Assembly: GCA_963921195.1 (NCBI GenBank)
Contig: OY992537.1
Coordinates: 58,428,313 to 58,492,312 of the forward strand
Direction: 5' to 3'
DNA from: Pegoplata infirma
Lineage: Eukaryota; Arthropoda; Insecta; Diptera; Anthomyiidae
DNA length: 64,000 nucleotides
How positions within the stretch are numbered: the first letter of the stretch is position 1; each line of letters opens with the position of its first letter. The notes beneath the pieces were generated by a model. The model was not told where the DNA came from and did not search any database. It saw only the letters and a program-made list of their open reading frames with translations. A program made the translations under genes and the position numbers. Positions 57,716-64,000 of the stretch are shown piece after piece.

Positions 57716-57816
57716 CAATAATATACACTTTATGGGGTCCTAGACCCATATTTCGATGCGTTACATACGGAATGACAAAGTGAGTGTATGCCCATACCGT
57801 AGTTGAAAGGTATAAA
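57716..57816 (+). mobile_element. DINE-like element, subfamily A2, right part of the split host
   Basis: It resumes CAATAATATACACTTTATGGGG, then 'cctagacccatatttcgatgcgttacatacggaatgacaaagtgagt' and an eroded terminal dyad ending 'ggtataaa'. Joined to 42530-43060 it gives the uninterrupted family sequence seen at 6800-6908. Confidence 0.7.
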
Positions 57817-58479
57817 CAAACATATTATGGTCTTGTTTAATAAACGATACCCAGACTTTTTACACAAAAACGGGAATAAAAAAAAAGGGCCGGGCATTGT
57901 CTGTACTTTTTTTTCTTTTAAATAAAAGCTGATATCCTATACTTTTTTAAAATCCACAAAACTAAATCCAACTATTACTAACTTAATATGTGTAGCCCAT
58001 TAAATGGGGAAAATATCCCAATTTCGGGTCCTTTTTAAAAAAATTATTAAAAATGTTAAGACCCAATTTTTATAAACAAAAAAAATTTTGCAATTTAGTT
58101 TAATACCTGTTGTTTAAGGTTCCATTATAAAAGATTTTCTTTTAAAAGATTTAATACTACTAATAATCGCTTGAATTGTAAAAAAATTGAATTTTTTTAC
58201 TTTTTTCAAAGACTGCAATAATTTGCTAACTTTGACAGCTCACCGAAAAAAAAGTAAACAACTTAGTTTATTGATTTTGATAACTAGCGTTGCAGAATTT
58301 TATCTACTTTTACCCCATACCAAAACTTATAACAAAAACTTCATTTATAAATTTCAATTAATCGCCACTTTGGTACCATTTGAACCCAATGTGTGACGGT
58401 TTGTCTTGTTTATGGAAATTGTTTCTACATAATAAATTTTGAGAGTTTGCAAACCAACAATTCTATTTCTAATCTATGC
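57817..58479. other. Unassigned A/T-rich DNA
   Basis: No gene supported. The 69-codon frame at 58187-58396 overlaps a segment (58356-58395) inverted relative to 41973-42010 and shows no domain. Confidence 0.4.
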
Positions 58480-59075
58480 CGTTTTTAAAAATATGCAACT
58501 TAAAAAAAATGCTATTTCGAAAAAATAGGCAATATAAAAAATAAAATTTAAAAAAATGTGCAATTTCCAAAACATGCAATTTTAAAAATTCTGTAATTTA
58601 AAAAAAAATGAAGTTTCAAAAAATATGCAATTGCAAAACATATCAAATTTAAAAAAACATAAAATTTTCAAAAAAAAAAATATAAAATTATCAAAAAGAA
58701 ATTACAGTTTTAAAAAATATGCAACTTTAAAAATATGAAATTTTCAAAAAATATGCAACTTTAAAAATTTTTTTTTTTTTGTTCTCTTTATTTACAATTT
58801 GTAAAAAAATATTCAAATTAATAAAAAAAATATGCAATTTGTAAAAAAATATGCAATTTGTAAAAAGAATATGCAATTTTTTAAAAAAATATGCAATTTG
58901 TAAAAATAATATACAATTTGTAACAAAAATATGCAATTTGTAACAAAAATATGCAATTTGTAACAAAAATATGCCATTTGTTACAAAAATATCCAATTTG
59001 TTACAAAAATATGCAATTTGTAACAAAAATATGGAATTTGTAACAAAAATATGCAATTTGTAACAAAAATATGCA
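58480..59075. repeat. TATGCAATTTGTAAC satellite (20-bp monomer)
   Basis: Irregular to about 58800, then regular AATATGCAATTTGTAACAAA units up to the foldback element. The minus-strand frame of 127 codons (58727-59110) is a monomer translation. Confidence 0.9.
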
Positions 59076-60637
59076 GGGGGGTGAAATAAAGCCATAGGCA
59101 ATAAGGCCATATGGCCTTATTTCTCAATTCAATGGGAAATAAGGCCATATGGCTTTATTACCAACACGATTGAGCAATAAAGTCATATTGATTTTGCAAC
59201 CAAAGTGGAAATAAAGCCATATCAGTTGAAAATGTGGAAATATATTTCCCCGTAAATCCTGCTACCAAGCTCTTTGTCTCCCGCTCTTAATATTTTGGAA
59301 CTTCTTAACAGAAGGTACGAAAACTGTTAGACGAGGAAAATACGATAATGTTGAATTAACATTGTTGGTTTGACAAATAATGCTAACTTTTTATATCGAA
59401 AAAGCGCTTAATAAATTTTGAAAAAATGTATCAATTTATAATTATTATGGTAATATTATTTAAGAAATACCTTTAAAAGTGTTTAAAACAAATTCTCAGC
59501 AAATAAAAAGTCATTGGATTTCCCGATAATCCACAAAAAAAACTTTTTTTACAGCTAGATGAAAAAAAACGCTAGCTTTAGTCTGAAAATCGCAAAATTG
59601 CAACACTTTTTTTTTTGTTTATATCGAACTTAAGGGATTTTTTTTGGTTTGATCAAACGACCAGTTCGATGGCGGACTTAGCAAAGGGAATTTAAGAGAG
59701 GGTTTAACAGAAGAAGGGAGACTTCACATATCTTTAAGTATTGATAGTCTTTGCTGCTACCCAAAAAAAAAAATTTTTGCGAAGACGCTAAATTAATTTA
59801 TGGAGTTTGTAACCCCCAAGCCCGGCCGAAGGCCGGCTACGCAGAAAAAATTTTTTTTTTGACTATCTTTAAATTAAAAAACCACATATACCAGGAACCT
59901 CGGAACTTAGAGGGGTCTAGAGGCACCAATTTTTTATTGGCAGGGTTTTTAATTTAAAGATTGTTTAACAAAAAAAGTTTTTCTGTGTAGCCGGCCTTCG
60001 GCCGGGATTTGGGATTACAAAATCCATGCATTAAACCCACCCTCTCCGCAAAGTAAAGTTTTCTAGGGTAGCAGGCCCTTGCGCTATCAAATTTGTTATG
60101 CCTTAAAAAGGCCTGATAACCAAAATAGCTTTGGTTTGCAGAGAGGGTGGGTTTAATGCATGGAGTATGTAATCCCTAAGCCCGGCCGAAGGCCGGCTAC
60201 GCAGAAAACCTTTATTACAAAAACACAAATCAAAAAAAATATTTTGATTTTTTGACAATTTTGTTTTGCGAGAAATAACATTTTTAGACCTATCATTTTG
60301 GGCTATATGTCGCAACTTGGGCGATATGACATTTATGGTTTTGGGCGATAAGACCTTAGGCGCTATGTCCGTACGCCATTTTGAACTCCATAAATTAATT
60401 TAGCGGCTTCGATAAATAATTTTTTTTTGAGTAGCAGGATTTACGTGGAAATATATTTCCACACTCTCCGCAAAATAATGATGAACATTTTTAAAAAATA
60501 TTTAAATGAGTAACAAAGCCATATATGGCTTTAATTCCAACAGTGGTTGGTAATAACGCCATATGGCCTTATTTCTCAACTCTTTGGGAAATAAGGCCAT
60601 ATGGCCTTATTGCCTATGGCTTTATTTCACCCCCCCC
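59076..60637. mobile_element. Poly-G-ended foldback element, copy 2 (inverted, at an array boundary)
   Basis: It begins GGGGGGTGAAATAAAGCC and ends TATTTCACCCCCCC. It is the reverse complement of copy 1 (18646-19678), plus a 487-bp insertion (59267-59753) and a ~70 bp CCGGCCGAAGGCCGG-containing stretch near 59808-59880 that copy 1 lacks. It has the perfect dyad ATAAGGCCATATGGCCTTAT at 59101-59120 and 60591-60610. No target duplication is seen, because the left and right flanks are different satellites. Confidence 0.85.
59267..59753. mobile_element. 487-bp insertion with 8-bp TSD but no evident TIR
   Basis: CTGCTACC flanks it (59259-59266, 59754-59761). Copy 1 of the host element has the single empty site (complement GGTAGCAG near 19486-19493). 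Ends AAGCTCTTTGTCTCCCGC and GATAGTCTTTG are not inverted repeats. No coding frame is recognised. Origin unknown; a truncated retroelement is possible. Confidence 0.65.
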
Positions 60638-61450
60638 TTTCAAAAAATATGGAATTTCAAAAAATATGAAATTTCAAAAAATATGAAATTTCAAAAAATA
60701 TGAAATTTCAAAAAATATGAAATGTTAAAAAATATGCAATTTCAAAAATATGCAATTTCAATAAATATGCAATTTCAATAAATGTGCAATTTAAAAAACA
60801 AATGCAATTTAAAAAAATATGCAATTTCAAAAAATATGCAATTTCAAAAAATATGCAATTTCAAAAAATATGCAATTTCAAAAAATATGCAATTTCAAAA
60901 AATATGCAATTTCAAAAAATATGCAATTTCAAAAAATATGCAATTTCAAAAAATATGCAATTTCAAAAAATATGGAATTTATACAATATGCGATTGTAAA
61001 AAATATGCAATTTCAAAAAAAAAAATCACAAAATATGCAAAATATATGAAATTTTCAGAAACATGAAATTTTCAAAAAATATATGAAATATCAAAATTCA
61101 AAAAAATAAGCAATTTTCAAAAATAAGCAATTTTCAAAAATAAGCGTTCTTTTAAAAATAAAAAATTTTCAGAAAAATAAAAATTTTCAAAAAATATGAA
61201 ATTTTCGAAAAATATAAAAGTTTCAAAAAATAAGAAATTTTTAAAAAATATGAAATTTTCAAAAAATATAAAATTTTAAAAAAATATGAAATTTTCAAAA
61301 ATATGCAATTTTTCAAAATTAGCAATTTTGAAAAATATGCAATTTTGGAAAAAAATATGTAATTTTCAAAAAACTGCAATTTTCGAAAAAAAATCCAATT
61401 TTCAAAAATACGCTACTTTTAAAAAATATGCAGATTACCAAACAAAAATC
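60638..61450. repeat. TTTCAAAAAATATGCAA satellite (17-bp monomer)
   Basis: A regular 17-bp unit ATATGCAATTTCAAAAA at about 60800-60975, with ATGAAATTTCAAAAA variants at 60655-60725, decaying to 61450. Plus-strand frames of the CNFKKYAISKNMQFQKI type are monomer translations. Confidence 0.9.
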
Positions 61451-61521
61451 AGTTAAAAAAAAATAATAATAAAAGTAATAAAATTAATTCCTAGTTTCAT
61501 TTAAATGACTAATTTTAATCT

Positions 61522-61563
61522 GACACACATCGAGTGTGTCTTTCGGAGTGCAACTTCCGAAAG
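61522..61563. other. Two adjacent perfect hairpins
   Basis: GACACAC-ATCGA-GTGTGTC (61522-61540) runs directly into CTTTCGGA-loop-TCCGAAAG (61540-61563), sharing one base. The surrounding 61490-61680 is non-satellite, less A/T-rich DNA between two satellite blocks. Function unknown. Confidence 0.6.
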
Positions 61564-61689
61564 CTGTCGACATCTCCACTTAGCCTGTGTTGTTAATTGA
61601 TTTTTTTCCAGACTTTCTCATTGAAAAATAACAATTATTATTTCTCAGAAATAATTTATATGGACTCAAACCAAACTTAAATTAGTTCA

Positions 61690-62720
61690 GTTATAAAGTA
61701 TGCAAATTTCAACAATATATGCAATTAAAAAAAATTCAATTTCAAAAAATATGCAATTTTAAGCAGACTGTACAATTTTAGAAAAAAATGTATTGAATTT
61801 TTTAAAAAAATGTTTTAGATATGTGCAGTTTGAAGAAAAATAATTATTTTAAATAATTTATTAAAGGAAATATAAAAAAATGGATTTCATCAAGATATAT
61901 GCAATTTTTTGAAGAATATAGAAATTTTAATGATATACGCAATCAATGTAAAATTATATATTTTACATAAATTAAAGATAGAATTATGTTTTAAGTATGC
62001 AGTTTATAGCAAAATATGCAATTTTTAGAGAAATATTCTACTTGTTGAGATATTTATTTAATTTTCAAAGGCATATGCAACTTTAACAAAAATATGCAAT
62101 TTACAGAAATATAGAGATTTTAGAGAAGTAATTCTATCCATAATTTACTTAAAATATATAATTTTATTTACAAAAGCATATTTTTCTAATAATTGCATAT
62201 TTTCGTTATTATGTCATTCAAAATTGAATTATGATAGAAATACACAGTTTTGAGAAAACATGCTTTGTAAGTAAAAATAAATATTTTACGTAAACTATGA
62301 ACTAATTTAGAGATAATGACACTGAAGAGTAAAAATGCATATTGTCGATGGAATTGTCGATGGAATTATGAATTAATAAATATGCATACTATAGAGAAAA
62401 ATGCAATTTGTATAGAAATATGCAATTTGTAGAGATATGTTTAATTTGTAAAATGACGAATTTTTAAAAATATGCAAGTTTTAGAAAAATATGTATGTAA
62501 TTTATAGGAAAAAGCAATTTGCAAAGAAATATGCAGTTTTTAGAAAAAAAGTTTTTTTTTTGAGAAATATGAAATTTTAAGCGTACGAATAAATTTTTAG
62601 TTATAGATGCTCATTTTCAGGAAATATGCAGATTTAAATGAATTGTGCATTTTTTATTGAAACATGCAGTTTTAAGTAAAAAATGCAGTGAAATATACAG
62701 TGTTTAGTGAATTTCAGTTG
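61690..62720. repeat. Decayed TATGCAATTTTTAGAA satellite
   Basis: Scattered TATGCAATTT, ATGCAGTTT and ATGCATATT units with much drift. Confidence 0.65.
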
Positions 62721-63420
62721 TATATGAAACTCCAATTTTAATACGCTTTCTATTTAATAAACTATTTAATCATATTGATGTAACATTTCATAAATATGAT
62801 GAAATGTATTAAAAATTTTAAAGTTCCTATGAGTTTTAGAATAAAATCTTAATTATACTGTGGCTGCTTCACGCAAACCACCTAAAGTGGTTTAAATTTA
62901 GCTTGATTGTAAATAATGCAGCAGCAGCAGCTTACACTAAATTATAAAAAAAAAAAACACAAAATATGTAAGTAAGTTACTTAATATGTGTTTAACGTTT
63001 ATATTGATGTTATTTTTTATGACTTTTTATACACTCCAAACTTGACTTAATTGATAATTGGAATTTTTGTTGTATTTAAATATTTTTTTCAACGTTTGCT
63101 TTTTGTTGTTCTGCCTGTTCCTTTAAAGCACTTCAGTATATGCAGCATCCAGCCTGCTAGCAAATGCAAGAGTTTATGTTTTACGCAAAAAAAAAACCGA
63201 AGTGATCATGTAAAGTAAAGATGGAACGGACGGAGCGTGTTCTGGTTTTGAAATGTTGAAAGAATGAGGAAAAAAAAAATCAAGGAAGATACGCAGGCCG
63301 GCATGGCAAGTCAACAATAACAACAATTATAATAATGTATTGAAAATAATGATGATGAAGATGATGAAAAAAAAAACCAATGTGAAGACAAAATGGGTAG
63401 TAGGGAGGTGGATATTTCTG
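62721..63420. other. Low-repeat DNA with (CAG)n and dyads
   Basis: Includes the palindrome AAACCACCTAAAGTGGTTT (62875-62893), GCAGCAGCAGCAGC near 62919-62932, and GATGATGAAGATGATG near 63350-63366. No gene is supported. Confidence 0.4.
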
Positions 63421-64000
63421 ATTAAATAGATTTTTGGTAATATCAGAGGCATCAAATGGAAATTTTTGTTTCTGGCGCACAAGGCAAAAATGCTTTCCAA
63501 TATTCCTTTGCAATAGAAAGATCCAACATGTCAAATTTTGAAATTTTGGGTATTCTAGAATCAAAATTTCAAGCTTATAAATCCATTATTTTTGGAAATC
63601 GAAAAAGTACCAAAATACAATTTTTTATTCCCTTTTACTTTTTAAGATCAGAAATTTCATAAAGTATTTATTCAAAAGTTTTTTCCGATGCAGAAGCCTT
63701 CATTGTAAAAATCCGGTTTTTATGACCATTATTTCAGGAGATCGAAAAAGTACCAAAGTACACTTTTTTACCGTTTTAGAATCAAAACTTTCTTAATACT
63801 ACATTTGGCAGAATAATTATTTTTCGCTGGATGACCCTACATTCCAAATTTCAAGTTTCTAGAACCATTATTTCAGATAAAGTACCAAAGTAAATTTTTT
63901 TACCATTTTTACCCTATTTAAATTGAAGTTTCAAAAAGGTACTATTTCAAAAAGTTTTTTTTTTTTGCAGGAAGATACTACATTTCACATTTCAAGTTTC
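63421..64000. repeat. Diverged tandem repeat (~140-bp period), cut by the window end
   Basis: 'aatcgaaaaagtaccaaaatacaattttttattccc' (about 63597), 'gatcgaaaaagtaccaaagtacacttttttaccg' (about 63741) and 'gataaagtaccaaagtaaatttttttaccat' (about 63877) are three units. 'ccattatttcag' and 'atttcaagtttc' also recur. The frame at 63456-63662 crosses unit 1 and shows no domain. Confidence 0.6.

Overview
The window looks like gene-poor, repeat-saturated nuclear DNA of a brachyceran fly. A blowfly, flesh fly or muscid is my guess. It is very A+T-rich, carries many GTCYGTCY-bearing interspersed elements whose architecture resembles fly DINE-1/Helentron-associated repeats, and has intergenic-type stretches rich in CAACAA. 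I found no credible protein-coding gene, rRNA or complete tRNA. The longest open frames lie inside repeats, and several are translations of satellite monomers. The annotation is therefore of mobile elements, foldbacks, satellites and their nesting.

Layout. 1-8 kb: degraded interspersed elements, a 0.6 kb foldback (616-1224), a CCCAGTTGG-ended element with a tRNA-like core, and a DINE-like element (4001-5801) carrying two precise insertions. 8.3-10.2 kb: a hAT-type element with a perfect 8-bp target duplication (TSD) and several elements inside it. 10.4-14 kb: a head-to-tail trimer of a TA-flanked TIR element, invaded by a DINE-like element that is itself invaded by another. 14-15.8 kb: more DINE-like copies and a second GTGAGT-repeat hAT MITE. 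15.8-21 kb: ATGCAT satellite split by a 1.03 kb poly-G-ended foldback with a 9-bp TSD. 21.3-25.4 kb: a DINE-like element holding two long palindromic elements inserted at the same 8-bp site, one of which has a 91-bp hAT MITE exactly at its apex. 26-31 kb: homogeneous 19-bp satellite, a TIR MITE with a nested DINE-like copy, and a third palindromic element. 31.7-37.2 kb: decayed satellite in higher-order repeats seeded with four more TIR MITEs. 37-41.8 kb: low-repeat DNA, satellite, and a CCCGGTG-ended element.

43.06-57.72 kb is the most striking object: a 14.65 kb inverted repeat with two near-identical 6.0 kb arms around a 2.65 kb asymmetric spacer. The arms are built of tandem ~180-bp repeats. 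It sits precisely inside a DINE-like element and is flanked by a 7-8 bp duplication. A pogo/Tigger-like MITE occupies mirror-image positions in both arms, so the arms were duplicated or homogenised after that MITE inserted. The structure fits a giant foldback transposon, with Galileo-type P-superfamily elements as a structural analogue, but no transposase is visible.

57.8-64 kb: more satellite with different monomers, a second and inverted copy of the poly-G-ended foldback lying exactly between two unlike satellite arrays, a tandem hairpin pair, low-repeat DNA, and the start of another tandem repeat. Common themes are stacked insertions whose order can be read from empty sites, a strong bias to palindromic architecture, and one A/T-rich satellite core (ATATGCA[A/T]TT) with spacers that change from block to block.
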